Origin: Nostoc flagelliforme FACHB-838
Lineage (GTDB): Bacteria > Cyanobacteriota > Cyanobacteriia > Cyanobacteriales > Nostocaceae
Length of the DNA: 60,958 nt
Reading direction: 5' to 3'
Assembly (NCBI RefSeq): GCF_014698065.1
Contig: NZ_JACJSI010000040.1
Span: 1 to 60,958 of the forward strand
Positions 43,830-52,568 of this stretch are shown piece after piece. The position numbers and the translations under genes are program-made. The notes under the pieces were generated by a model. That model saw only the letters and a list, made by a program, of their open reading frames with translations, had not been told where the DNA came from and did not search any database. Every line of letters begins with the position of its first letter. Positions within the stretch are counted from its first letter, which is position 1.

Positions 43830-44894
43830 CTACTCTCTTCGCTTTTCCTCTAACCATTGTAAAACCCGATTCCATGCCCACCAAGGGTCAGGGTCTTGTA
43901 TTTGGCGTTGGCACTTTTTACTACTCAAGTAGCCAACATGACCGCCGTACTGAGTAAGAAACAAATCTATTGCAGAATTGCGATCGCACGCTTCTTCTAA
44001 TTCTGGTATGATAGCCGGGTCAAAAAGTGGGTCATCGGCAGCATATAAAATCAAAGTCGGTTTTGAGATTTGCGGCAAGATTTGTAAAGCACTACTAGCT
44101 TGGTAATATGCCTCTACAGAAGAAAAACCTAGTCGGTTAATTACTAGTTCATTGTCAAAACCCCAAATACTGTTCGCTCGTTCAATGGCTGCTGGATCAA
44201 TGCTTCCCGGATGAGCATCATGGATTCGCCATGCCAGTTTTTTTAAATTCTGGGCAATCCCCGCTTCCAAATATCTGCCGAAGGGTTTTGTAACTAGATA
44301 AGATAGCGATCGCTCCGAATCCAAACTCGGACAAATCACCATACTACCGCCAATATCGCTATCTTCTAATCCTAAATCTTCATACTCCCTAATCACCTCA
44401 CCAGCTACCTTCACGGCCCAGAGTGCCAATTGCCCTCCTAAAGAATACCCTGTAAACCAAAATTTTCCAGGACATCCCATTGCCTTAGCAGCAGCAGCGA
44501 TGCGAACAAAATCCTCCCCCTCATACAAACCATCAGAAGTTAGAGTTGGCGACAATTCGGCCGTTTTGCCGTGGGCCCGCCAATCAAATAACACTATCGC
44601 GTATCCTTGAGCGTAAGCCTTACGTCCTAGCACTCTCAAAAACCATTCCGTCTCTAGCTCTCCAGTAATGCCATAAGTACCGATAATCGTGCTATGAGCA
44701 TTTTCCGGGATGGCAACCAAGCCAAAAATTGGCACACCTTGGCCACCAACAAAGATTTTCTCGTGATAAGACGGTTCTGGGTCTTTAGTAGTACTTTGCC
44801 AGTGACGTTTTCCCCACAAAGCAGTGTATACAGTCATCATTAGACCGTTTTGTAAAAACCAAGACGGATTGTAGGGCGGAGTATAACACATCAT
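43830..44894 (-). CDS. Alpha/beta hydrolase (YheT/ABHD-like)
   Basis: A 354-residue alpha/beta hydrolase. The nucleophile serine is in WFTGYSLGGQLALW, the acid in LILYAADDPLFDPAI, and the histidine in TQYGGHVGYL. Around these are VLFDWRAHGKT and the oxyanion region TYGITGELE. The family (YheT, ABHD1/3) acts on esters of lipids or small molecules; the substrate is unknown. The N-terminus (ATG 44894) could start instead at an internal Met about 18 residues in. It is transcribed divergently from rpaA. The gene is not obviously part of the hgl island, though a lipid esterase would fit. Confidence 0.82.
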   Translation of the reverse strand: MMCYTPPYNPSWFLQNGLMMTVYTALWGKRHWQSTTKDPEPSYHEKIFVGGQGVPIFGLVAIPENAHSTIIGTYGITGELETEWFLRVLGRKAYAQGYAIVLFDWRAHGKTAELSPTLTSDGLYEGEDFVRIAAAAKAMGCPGKFWFTGYSLGGQLALWAVKVAGEVIREYEDLGLEDSDIGGSMVICPSLDSERSLSYLVTKPFGRYLEAGIAQNLKKLAWRIHDAHPGSIDPAAIERANSIWGFDNELVINRLGFSSVEAYYQASSALQILPQISKPTLILYAADDPLFDPAIIPELEEACDRNSAIDLFLTQYGGHVGYLSSKKCQRQIQDPDPWWAWNRVLQWLEEKRRE

Positions 44895-45049
44895 AGACTA
44901 TAAGATTTCATGTAATTGAGTCTTGATTTCACAGTCATTTAATCTTAATATTTATGTAAGATTTAAAGCTTTTTTAGAATTGATTCAAAAATCTTTGTAT
45001 CTATCAAAGGTTGTTAATTATCCTTAATAAGTAGTAATAATTTTTAAGA

Positions 45050-45793
45050 ATGCCGAGGATTCTTGTCATAGACGATGACCCAGCGATTTCAGAACTAGTT
45101 GCCGTCAACTTGGAAATGGCTGGCTACGATGTTAGTCAAGCTGAAGACGGCATCAAAGGTCAAGCGCTGGCTCTCCAGCTGCAACCAGACTTGATCATGC
45201 TCGATTTAATGTTGCCCAGAGTAGATGGGTTTACCGTTTGCCAACGGCTGCGCCGCGACGATCGCACCTCTGAGATTCCCGTGTTAATGTTGACGGCTTT
45301 GAGCCAAACTCAGGACAAGGTGGAAGGCTTCAATGCTGGCGCAGATGACTACCTCACCAAGCCTTTTGAAGTTGAAGAACTGCTAGCGCGGGTGCGGGCA
45401 CTTTTGCGGCGGACTGACCGCATTCCCCAAGCCGCAAAGCATAGTGAAATTCTCAACTATGGCTCACTCACCCTCGTTCCCGAAAGATTTGAGGCGATAT
45501 GGTTTAATGAGACGGTGAAATTGACTCACTTGGAATTTGAGTTACTTCACTGCTTATTGCAACGCCACGGTCAAACGGTTTCTCCTAGCGAAATCCTCAG
45601 AGAAGTTTGGGGCTACGATCCTGATGATGACATAGAAACGATTCGAGTCCATATCCGCCACTTGAGAACCAAGCTAGAACCAGATCCCCGCCACCCCCGC
45701 TATATAAAGACAGTATATGGTGCTGGATACTGTCTGGAATTACCCGGTGTACCTCCAGCAAATGAAGGAGCTTCAGTAACAGTCGTTGAATGA
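45050..45793 (+). CDS. rpaA: RpaA: OmpR-family response regulator (circadian output/phycobilisome association)
   Basis: A 247-residue two-domain regulator. The receiver (1-120) has RILVIDDDPAISELVAVNLE, the phosphorylated Asp in IMLDLMLPRVDGF, and Lys in DDYLTKPFEVEEL. The linker LLRRTDRIPQAAKHSEILNYG and the winged-helix domain with DDDIETIRVHIRHLRTKLE and IKTVYGAGYCLEL are nearly the textbook RpaA sequence rather than RpaB. In Synechococcus, RpaA is phosphorylated by SasA and drives dusk genes. It is monocistronic, with an AT-rich promoter region shared with the divergent hydrolase (44895-45049) and a palindromic repeat after the stop. Confidence 0.93.
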   Translation: MPRILVIDDDPAISELVAVNLEMAGYDVSQAEDGIKGQALALQLQPDLIMLDLMLPRVDGFTVCQRLRRDDRTSEIPVLMLTALSQTQDKVEGFNAGADDYLTKPFEVEELLARVRALLRRTDRIPQAAKHSEILNYGSLTLVPERFEAIWFNETVKLTHLEFELLHCLLQRHGQTVSPSEILREVWGYDPDDDIETIRVHIRHLRTKLEPDPRHPRYIKTVYGAGYCLELPGVPPANEGASVTVVE

Positions 45794-46819
45794 AATCATG
45801 CTAAATTTCTTTAAACTTTGCCATTACTTAGGCAAGAACTCTCAGAAACTCTTGTTCTTTACCGCTTAGTTAAGGTTATTGGTGGAATTTACTACTGTGT
45901 AGAGATGTTGTAATGCAACGTCTCTACAAATGTAATTGACAGGTAAATTATTTTAACGGTTTTAATAGGGTTTATCAAAACTGCGATATTTGCACCAGTT
46001 TTCATACTCCTCATACCGTTATGCTAATGATTTTCAAGAAGTCCACGAAGGAACTTTCAATAAACGGTTCTGGCAAAAACACTCTACACATTCAAACCAA
46101 CTATTCAACTATTCTTTAAGCCTGAGCGCTGATAAGCTAAGAATCTTTGTAATTTGCATCCTCAAAAAAATGAATCTCTTGTGGGGTGGGCATCTTGCCA
46201 TAGGTGTCAAGTTAAGGCTGGTTCCCAAATGTCAAGTGACCTTTTGGCATTATCCCTATGCCGTTTGCGAACAGCTTTAACTAGTCCCATTAAGCGATAT
46301 TGAGAATGCTTAAAAGTGCAAATCAACGTATCCCCATGCCTGAAGTCATTTGCTCTGCGTTTGATTTTTGGTCAAAAAACTTTTGCAATAATAATTAATA
46401 TAAACTTTACATATCGTATTGATTAGTGCAATCAAAAATTAGTCAACGAGCATAGCCTTTTATCTATGAAAGCAATTTAATATTTATTTAATATTGAGGC
46501 TTGTGAATAAGCAAGATTGACATATAAAGCTGTAAGCTATTATTGATCCCAATAAAAATTGGCGATAAACAAAACTTGCAATTTTTGTAAGATTTTCTAC
46601 TCAAATTTTTGAACCGTCTTTGGCCTAAGCCTTCCGTATTGGAGATTCGTATTTAGCGACTCGCCATTTAAAAAGGCATTATAGCCAGCTGCTTTGCAAA
46701 GGATTAAAGTTTTCTTTGTCTAATTTTTCATGGCAATAAAACTTAAAACTTACTGGAGGTAGCTGGCAATTTTGAGAAACCCAAATTTATTTTGTATTTT
46801 TTGTAACCAAAGCCCCAGT
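45794..46819. other. 1.0-kb region between rpaA and bicA without a convincing gene
   Basis: It holds the second 29-bp palindrome gtagagatg...cgtctctac at 45899-45927 (copy of 11176-11204). A 96-codon open frame at 45990-46280 starts with a rare codon, has no ribosome binding site and no recognisable composition, so I do not call it. The bicA promoter should be in 46400-46760, which is strongly AT-rich. A GGAGG lies at 46754-46758. Confidence 0.55.
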
Positions 46820-48184
46820 ATGTCATTGACTAATACGATCAACTTTAGAAACTTACGAGGCGATTTATTGGGTGGTGTAACTGCTGCGATCGTTTCGTTA
46901 CCTTTAGCGCTGGCATTCGGTGTCGCTTCCGGTGCTGGGCCTGTAGCTGGGCTTTATGGTGCAGTTTGCGTTGGCTTTTTCGCAGCCTTATTTGGTGGGA
47001 CACCAACCCTCATTTCTGAGCCAACCGGCCCAATGACCGTAGTCATGACTGCAATTGTCGGTTCCATGACAGCAGCCAACCCCGAAAACGGCTTGGCAAT
47101 GTCATTTACCGTAGTCATGCTAGCGGGAGTATTCCAAATTTTCTTTGGGATATTTAAGTTGGGTAAATACATTACCCTCATGCCTTACAGTGTGATTTCT
47201 GGCTTTATGTCTGGGATTGGGGTAATCCTGATTATTTTGCAGATTGCTCCTTTTGTCGGACAGGCAAATCCTAAAGGTGGCGTACTGGGGATGGTACAAA
47301 ATCTGCCTCTGTTATTAACTAAGATTAATCCTGCCGAAACAGCTTTGGGCTTGCTAACGCTGGCAATTATTTTCTTCATGCCATCCAAAATCAAGCGCAT
47401 TATTCCCCCGCAACTCGTCGCTTTAATTGTCGGAACTATAGTTTCTCTAACCATCTTCGGCGGTGTAGATATCAGACGAATCGGTGAAATTCCCGTAGGA
47501 CTGCCCACATTACAAATCCCTACCTTTAGTGCATCTCAAATCACAGTGATGATTGTTGATGGAGCAATGTTGGGGATGTTGGGTTGTATTGATACTTTAT
47601 TGACGGCTGTAATTGCAGATAGTTTGACTCGTACTGAACACAAATCTGACAAAGAATTGATTGGTCAAGGTATCGGTAACTTGGTATCTGGTTTGTGTGG
47701 TGGGCTACCTGGTGCTGGTGCCACGATGGGAACGGTAGTCAATATCCAAACTGGTGCTAGTACAGCAGTATCTGGTTTAACTCGTGCGTTAATTTTGTTA
47801 ATTGTAGTTTTGTGGGCTGCGCGTGTTACTCAACCTATCCCAATGGCGGTATTGGCTGGTATTGCTCTGAAAGTGGGGATTGACATTCTTGACTGGAGCT
47901 TCCTAAAACGCGCTCATAAAGTGTCGCTGAAAGTGACTGCTTCTTTGGCAATTGAAAACGCTATCAAAGATGCTAGTGAACAAGGTCGTCATGTGTTAGT
48001 TGTTGGTGCAACTAGCAAAGTCAAAAAGCGTTTAGACAAGTTTGGCATTTCGAGGTTTGTACCAGAGCATTATATGTTTGTAGATCGTGTAGATGCGCTC
48101 AAACAAGCGGTTGCTTTAGTTAATCCTCATGCAACTGATGCTAATACTTCTGGCGTTAGTAACTACACTGACACCTATTCGTAA
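46820..48184 (+). CDS. bicA: BicA-like SulP bicarbonate transporter with internal deletion in the TM/STAS junction
   Basis: A 454-residue SulP protein very like BicA, the sodium-dependent bicarbonate importer of the plasma membrane. The transport core is intact: FRNLRGDLLGGVTAAIVSLPL, ALFGGTPTLISEPTGPMTVV, ADSLTRTEHKSDKELIGQG, GAGATMGTVVNIQTGAST. After FLKRAHKVSLK, however, it jumps straight to VTASLAIENAI, which in BicA (566 residues in Synechococcus PCC 7002) lies about 110 residues later. The last membrane helix and the first half of the cytosolic STAS domain are therefore missing, in frame, at about 47930-47936. The remaining STAS half is normal. ATG 46820 matches BicA N-termini; TTG 46772 is nearer the GGAGG at 46754-46758 and would add 16 residues. 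It heads the sodium-transport block. Confidence 0.82.
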   Translation: MSLTNTINFRNLRGDLLGGVTAAIVSLPLALAFGVASGAGPVAGLYGAVCVGFFAALFGGTPTLISEPTGPMTVVMTAIVGSMTAANPENGLAMSFTVVMLAGVFQIFFGIFKLGKYITLMPYSVISGFMSGIGVILIILQIAPFVGQANPKGGVLGMVQNLPLLLTKINPAETALGLLTLAIIFFMPSKIKRIIPPQLVALIVGTIVSLTIFGGVDIRRIGEIPVGLPTLQIPTFSASQITVMIVDGAMLGMLGCIDTLLTAVIADSLTRTEHKSDKELIGQGIGNLVSGLCGGLPGAGATMGTVVNIQTGASTAVSGLTRALILLIVVLWAARVTQPIPMAVLAGIALKVGIDILDWSFLKRAHKVSLKVTASLAIENAIKDASEQGRHVLVVGATSKVKKRLDKFGISRFVPEHYMFVDRVDALKQAVALVNPHATDANTSGVSNYTDTYS

Positions 48185-48225
48185 TTTGTAATTCGTAATT
48201 AGATTATGAATTACGAATTACATTT
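48184..48225. repeat. attcgtaatt STRR pair after bicA
   Basis: taatttgtaattcgtaatt (48184-48202) faces tgaattacgaattaca (48207-48222), a short hairpin-forming STRR pair in the 82-base gap before the antiporter gene. Confidence 0.5.
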
Positions 48226-48266
48226 TTTAATTGGCTCCAAAATGAATCAGAAACACAAGCAAAAAC

Positions 48267-49682
48267 ATGATTTTTTCAGAACCAATAGTTAATTCATTTA
48301 CCGGGTTAAATTTCCTCACCGTAGGTTTCCAGTCTCCTTTACTAGCAACAACTAACGAGGCAGAATATGCTCCTATTGTGCTGACTGGAGTATTGCTAAG
48401 TTTAGTAGTCATTTATCTGGCTAGTAAAATTGGTGGCGAATTATTTAGAATGATGGACTTGCCCCCTGTATTAGGAGAATTAGTTGGTGGGGTGCTTGTG
48501 GGTGCTTCTGCTCTCCATTTGGTAGTGTTTCCCGACAGTGGAGCGGCTGGTAGCGACTCCATTATCATGACTATCCTGCAATTCATTAATAACCTCAGTC
48601 CTGATGCCGTCACATCAATTTTTCAAAGCCAGAGCGAAGTTGTTTCTGTGCTTGCCGAACTAGGTGTGATCATTCTGTTATTTGAAATAGGTTTAGAATC
48701 AGACTTAAAAGAATTACAGAAAGTCGGTTATCAAGCAACAATTGTTGCTTGTGTTGGGGTAGCTGTTCCTTTTGCAGCTGGTACGGCGGGGCTGATTTTA
48801 TTGTTTCATGCACCAGTAATTCCAGCGATTTTTGCAGGTGCAGCCCTCACCGCTACGAGTATTGGGATTACCTCAAAAGTTTTGTCAGAAATTGGACAGT
48901 TAAAATCTCGTGAAGGTCAAATTATTGTCGGTGCAGCCGTCATTGATGACATTTTAGGTATCATCGTGTTGGCAGTAGTGGCGAGTCTTGCCAAAACTGG
49001 TGAGGTTGATATTTTCAACGTCATTTATCTGATTGTCAGTGCTACAGTTTTTCTTATTGGCTCGATTCTCCTCGGTAAATATTTCAATCAGAGTTTTGTT
49101 GCCATTGCTGAGAAATTGCAAACGCGAGGCAACTTAATTATCCCAGCATTTATCTTTGCCTTTTTCATGGCTTTTCTGGGTAGCGCCATTCATTTAGAAG
49201 CTATCTTAGGCGCATTTGCGGCTGGCTTAGTTTTGGATGAAACCGATAAACGCAAAGAGCTAGATGAGCAGGTTAAACCGATTGCTGATATCCTAGTACC
49301 AGTTTTCTTTGTGACAGTTGGCGCGAAAGTTGATTTAAGCGTTCTTAATCCTTTAGTTCCAGGAAATCGAGAAGGATTAATTATTGCTACCTTCTTAATT
49401 GCGATCGCAATTATCGGTAAAGTTGTCACAGGTTGGGCGGTTTTTGGTCAACCTGGAATTAATCGGTTAGCAGTTGGTGTGGGGATGATTCCGCGTGGCG
49501 AAGTTGGGTTAGTGTTTGCCGCCATTGGTGCAGCTAGTGGTACCCTTGATAAACCATTGCAAGCTGCGATCATTATTATGGTGATTTTGACAACCTTCTT
49601 AGCACCGCCTTTATTGCGGTTTGCATTCAAACAATCACCAGAAGAAAAAGAATCTTTAGAGAAAGCCAATGTAATAGGCTAG
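48267..49682 (+). CDS. CPA2-family Na+(K+)/H+ antiporter (NapA/KefB-like)
   Basis: A 471-residue antiporter with about 12-13 membrane segments. Visible blocks: MMDLPPVLGELVGGVLVGAS, VIILLFEIGLESDLKELQKVGY, AALTATSIGITSKVL, and the ion-binding double-Asp motif in GAAVIDDILGIIVLAVVAS (two adjacent aspartates, typical of electrogenic NapA/NhaA exchangers). The sequence AIHLEAILGAFAAGLVLDE and a conserved VGMIPRGEVGLVFAAIG follow. There is no TrkA-N domain. It should expel sodium in exchange for protons, recycling sodium brought in by BicA. It is 82 bases downstream of bicA and upstream of the Mrp genes, all on the plus strand. Confidence 0.88.
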   Translation: MIFSEPIVNSFTGLNFLTVGFQSPLLATTNEAEYAPIVLTGVLLSLVVIYLASKIGGELFRMMDLPPVLGELVGGVLVGASALHLVVFPDSGAAGSDSIIMTILQFINNLSPDAVTSIFQSQSEVVSVLAELGVIILLFEIGLESDLKELQKVGYQATIVACVGVAVPFAAGTAGLILLFHAPVIPAIFAGAALTATSIGITSKVLSEIGQLKSREGQIIVGAAVIDDILGIIVLAVVASLAKTGEVDIFNVIYLIVSATVFLIGSILLGKYFNQSFVAIAEKLQTRGNLIIPAFIFAFFMAFLGSAIHLEAILGAFAAGLVLDETDKRKELDEQVKPIADILVPVFFVTVGAKVDLSVLNPLVPGNREGLIIATFLIAIAIIGKVVTGWAVFGQPGINRLAVGVGMIPRGEVGLVFAAIGAASGTLDKPLQAAIIIMVILTTFLAPPLLRFAFKQSPEEKESLEKANVIG

Positions 49683-49697
49683 CGCCGCAAATAAAGA

Positions 49698-49852
49698 GGC
49701 AGGGAGCAGGGAGCAGGGGGAAATAACTCCTTCTCTACTAGTGGTTCTATTACCCCTGCGGGGAAGCAAGCTACAGGTGAAGTGGTCACTGAGCGCAGCC
49801 GAAATTTCAAATCCCAATTCTGTTCTATCCCCCCTGCTCCCTGCTCCCTGCC
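49698..49852. repeat. 23-bp perfect inverted repeat (ggcagggagcagg... / ...cctgctccctgcc) in the operon leader
   Basis: Bases 49698-49720 are the exact complement of 49830-49852. They enclose about 110 bases containing another Nostoc repeat (gtggtcactgagcgcagccg). The structure sits between the antiporter stop and mnhC and could act as an attenuator or mark a MITE. The early part of the open frame that runs into mnhC is this repeat and is not real protein. Confidence 0.8.
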
Positions 49853-49893
49853 CCTTTTCCTCTTTTTCAATCCTTATCCAACAGGCAATTTCC

Positions 49894-50229
49894 GTGTTAG
49901 AAGCGTGCATATTCGCAACAATATTTTGCGGATTTTTCGGCATCATCCTTAAAAAGAACCTCGTTATGAAGATCATCTCTATGGATGTCATGAGTACCGG
50001 GGTTATCGCCTATTACGTGCTGATTGCATCACGAAATGGCTTGTTCACACCAATTATTTCCAACGTCAAAAATATCAGATACGCCGACCCGGTTCCCCAG
50101 GCGGTTATATTGACGGCGATTGTGATCGGATTTTCGATTCAGGCGTTAATGCTGGTCGGCGTTATGAAGTTGGCACGAGATAATCCGACTTTGGAAAGCA
50201 ACGAAATCGAGAAGAATAACACGCCATGA
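49894..50229 (+). CDS. mrpC: Mrp/Mnh complex subunit C (NuoK-like)
   Basis: A 111-residue membrane protein with three helices like NuoK/MnhC: LEACIFATIFCGFFGIILKK, VMKIISMDVMSTGVIAYYVLI, and DPVPQAVILTAIVIGFSIQALML with the conserved DP...ALxLTAIVI block. GTG 49894 gives the usual MnhC length (about 113). The frame is open further upstream, but that part is the 49698-49852 repeat. It is the first Mrp gene; its stop overlaps the next ATG (ATGA), indicating translational coupling. Confidence 0.82.
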   Translation: MLEACIFATIFCGFFGIILKKNLVMKIISMDVMSTGVIAYYVLIASRNGLFTPIISNVKNIRYADPVPQAVILTAIVIGFSIQALMLVGVMKLARDNPTLESNEIEKNNTP

Positions 50230-51665
50230 ATAGCATTACCATCGCATGGGTTGCACTACCGTTTTTTTTGGGCTTTGTCATTTATCTGCTCCCAAAAGTT
50301 GACAAATATCTCGCTCTGTGCGTGGCTTTTGCTTCAGCAGGATATGCCTTGCAGCTATTTGTCACTCAGTCGCCACTGACACTACAGTTACTAGATAATT
50401 TTGGCGTTATTTTAACAGTCGATCAATTAAGCGGCTACTTTATATTAACTAATGCGCTGGTGACGGCAGCAGTCATCCTCTACTGTTGGCACAGCAATAA
50501 GACAGCTTTTTTTTATGCACAACTGATCATTTTGCATGGCAGTGTCAATGCCGCGTTTGTCTGTTCGGATTTGATCAGTTTATACGTGGCGTTAGAGGTG
50601 AGTGGTATTGCTGCGTTTCTGTTGATTGCCTATCCCCGAACTGACCGCTCGATTTGGGTTGGCTTACGCTATCTGTTTATCAGCAACGTGGCAATGCTTT
50701 TTTATCTGGTTGGCGCGGTGTTGGTATATCAGGCGCATCATTCCTTTAGTTTTGAAGGTTTGCGCGTAGCACCTCCAGAAGCCCTTGCCCTGATTTTTTT
50801 GGGACTCTTGACAAAAGGAGGAGTTTTTGTATCAGGATTATGGTTGCCATTGACTCACTCCGAATCGGAAACGCCAGTGTCGGCGATGCTGTCGGGAGTT
50901 GTGGTAAAAGCTGGTGTCTATCCATTAGTGCGGTGTGCGCTGATGGTAGCAGAGGTTGATCCGATAGTAAGAACCTTTGGAGTTGGGACAGCGCTTTTGG
51001 GAGTTTTCTATGCAGTCTTTGAAAAAGATACCAAGCGGATGCTAGCGTTTCACACGATTTCGCAGTTGGGCTTTATTCTCGCTGCGCCGTCCGTGGGTGG
51101 TTTTTATGCACTGACGCACGGACTGGTTAAATCGGCGCTTTTTCTAATTGCCGGGGCTTTACCGAGTCGCAATTTCAAGGAACTACAACATCAAGCGATC
51201 GCTACCCCAATCTGGATCGCCTTAGTTATAGCCAGCTTCTCGATATCTGGTTTTCCCTTATTGTCCGGCTTTGGGGCGAAGGTGTTGACAACGAAGAATT
51301 TGCTGCCTTGGCAAGCGATCGCTATGAATATTGCCGCCCTTGGAACAGCAATATCCTTTGCCAAATTCATATTTCTACCGCGTGGGGGAAAAGCAGAGGT
51401 AAAGCCTGGTTTCTGGGCAGCCATAATTCTGTTAGTCGGTGGGCTGTTCCTAGCTAACATTGCGTATTACGAAGCGTACACCGTTGCGAATATTATTAAA
51501 CCTCTCGCAACCATCGGCATTGGATGGTTGGCATATTTACTAATTTTTAAACATTCAGTACTCAAGCTGCCGCGTGTCCTTGAACAATTTGACCATTTGA
51601 TCGGTGTCATGAGTCTGATTTTAATCCTATTGTTCTGGAAGGGATTTGCATGGTTGGGTATTTAA
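50226..51665 (+). CDS. mrpD: Mrp/Mnh complex subunit D (NuoN/M-like antiporter subunit)
   Basis: A 479-residue proton-translocating subunit of the NuoL/M/N family with about 14 helices. Key features: SDLISLYVALEVSGIAAFLLIAY with the conserved Glu in TM5, LGLLTKGGVFVSGLWLPLTHSES with the TM7 Lys, VFEKDTKRMLAFHTISQLGFIL with Lys and the discontinuous helix, and LTHGLVKSALFLIAGAL with the TM12 Lys. It is the only full antiporter-like subunit in the cluster, because the MrpA gene here lacks that module. It overlaps mrpC by ATGA and mrpE by 16 bases. Confidence 0.88.
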   Translation: MNSITIAWVALPFFLGFVIYLLPKVDKYLALCVAFASAGYALQLFVTQSPLTLQLLDNFGVILTVDQLSGYFILTNALVTAAVILYCWHSNKTAFFYAQLIILHGSVNAAFVCSDLISLYVALEVSGIAAFLLIAYPRTDRSIWVGLRYLFISNVAMLFYLVGAVLVYQAHHSFSFEGLRVAPPEALALIFLGLLTKGGVFVSGLWLPLTHSESETPVSAMLSGVVVKAGVYPLVRCALMVAEVDPIVRTFGVGTALLGVFYAVFEKDTKRMLAFHTISQLGFILAAPSVGGFYALTHGLVKSALFLIAGALPSRNFKELQHQAIATPIWIALVIASFSISGFPLLSGFGAKVLTTKNLLPWQAIAMNIAALGTAISFAKFIFLPRGGKAEVKPGFWAAIILLVGGLFLANIAYYEAYTVANIIKPLATIGIGWLAYLLIFKHSVLKLPRVLEQFDHLIGVMSLILILLFWKGFAWLGI

Positions 51666-52039
51666 ATCTAATATTGCGACTGACTATCTGGTTTTTGCTC
51701 ACTGCCGATTTCAGTGTGGCGAATATCATCATTGGCATCAGCATCGCACTTCTATTGCCGGGTGGTAAAACAGCAAGGGAATCATTAAAAGATTGGCTGC
51801 GTGTACTGGGTGAAATTATAGTGGCGATTCCGCAGGCGTATATGGAGGCATTTCAAATCATCCTCCGCCCACATAAATACGAAGAGATAACGATGGAACA
51901 AGTTAAACCAGGACGTACACCAGGGCTTGTATTCCTAGATATATTCCTAATTACCTTTACGCCAAAAACCATTGTTTTGAAATACCACGAAGCAGGCTGG
52001 TACGAAGTACATTGGGTGCGACGGAGGAGAAAAGTATGA
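51650..52039 (+). CDS. mrpE: Mrp/Mnh complex subunit E
   Basis: A 129-residue MnhE protein with an N-terminal pair of hydrophobic segments (LRLTIWFLLTADFSVANIIIG, IALLLPG), then a cytosolic region typical of the family (VLGEIIVAIPQAYMEAFQIILRP; ITFTPKTIVLKYHEAGWYEVHWV). MnhE is needed for assembly or activity of the Mrp antiporter complex. The ATG 51650 overlaps the end of mrpD, and the stop overlaps the mrpF start. Confidence 0.82.
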   Translation: MVGYLNLILRLTIWFLLTADFSVANIIIGISIALLLPGGKTARESLKDWLRVLGEIIVAIPQAYMEAFQIILRPHKYEEITMEQVKPGRTPGLVFLDIFLITFTPKTIVLKYHEAGWYEVHWVRRRRKV

Positions 52040-52293
52040 TCCTGAATCTGGTATTGATTGCAATGATTCTAGCAATGCTCATCCCCATGTATGAGGCATG
52101 GCAAGATGATGATATTTGGCAAAAAATGCTCGCATTTGCCAGTGCTGCCACCAAAACTTCAATCATGATTCTGGTGGTATCCGTCTTGCGTGATGATTGG
52201 ATGATTGGTGTTGTCGGGGTCATCATCCTAAGTGTAGGAAATGCTGGCTTAATGTTGCTGGCTCATGTTATCAAACGAATGAATGAAGTATGA
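52036..52293 (+). CDS. mrpF: Mrp/Mnh complex subunit F
   Basis: An 85-residue three-helix protein (LNLVLIAMILAMLIPMYEAW, TSIMILVVSVLRDDWMIGVVGV, LSVGNAGLMLLAHVI) matching MnhF in size and position. ATG 52036 overlaps the mrpE stop (ATGA) and has GGAGGAGA upstream; the open frame extends a little further upstream but that overlaps mrpE. Sequence similarity to MnhF is modest, so the call leans on context. Confidence 0.75.
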   Translation: MILNLVLIAMILAMLIPMYEAWQDDDIWQKMLAFASAATKTSIMILVVSVLRDDWMIGVVGVIILSVGNAGLMLLAHVIKRMNEV

Positions 52294-52568
52294 TTGACTT
52301 TTTCAGTTATATATGCATAGGCTTAGGATTTTTCTTCTGGTTTTGGGGAACCTTTCCTCTGCTGGGCAAGCGATCGCTATTATTCAAACTCCATAGTCTT
52401 TCGGTTGCAGACACCCTTGGCTCGATGAGTATCATCATCGGGCTGCTCTTAAAGATACCCAGTGAATGGCCGCTGCTCATCCTCGCTCTCATCTCCTTAG
52501 CCATCTGGAATACAGTGCTGGGGTATGTATTGGCTTACTGTTCTAGTAGCGAGGGAAACTATGAATGA
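52290..52568 (+). CDS. mrpG: Mrp/Mnh complex subunit G
   Basis: A 92-residue protein with three hydrophobic segments. It contains IGLGFFFWFWGTFPLL, the family block LLFKLHSLSVADTLGSMSIIIGLLLK (MnhG: RLHAxxxxDTLGxxxxLxG) and a third helix. It overlaps mrpF by ATGA and the following gene by ATGAATGA, so the run C-D-E-F-G-A' is fully coupled in translation. Confidence 0.85.
   Translation: MIDFFSYICIGLGFFFWFWGTFPLLGKRSLLFKLHSLSVADTLGSMSIIIGLLLKIPSEWPLLILALISLAIWNTVLGYVLAYCSSSEGNYE

Noticed and set aside
45990..46280. 96-codon plus-strand frame upstream of bicA
   Set aside because: Starts with TTG, without a ribosome binding site, and has irregular composition; looks like chance.
49741..49893. 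N-terminal extension of the mrpC frame (about 51 codons)
   Set aside because: This part is dispersed repeat DNA; MnhC proteins begin at the LEACIF segment, so GTG 49894 is a better start.
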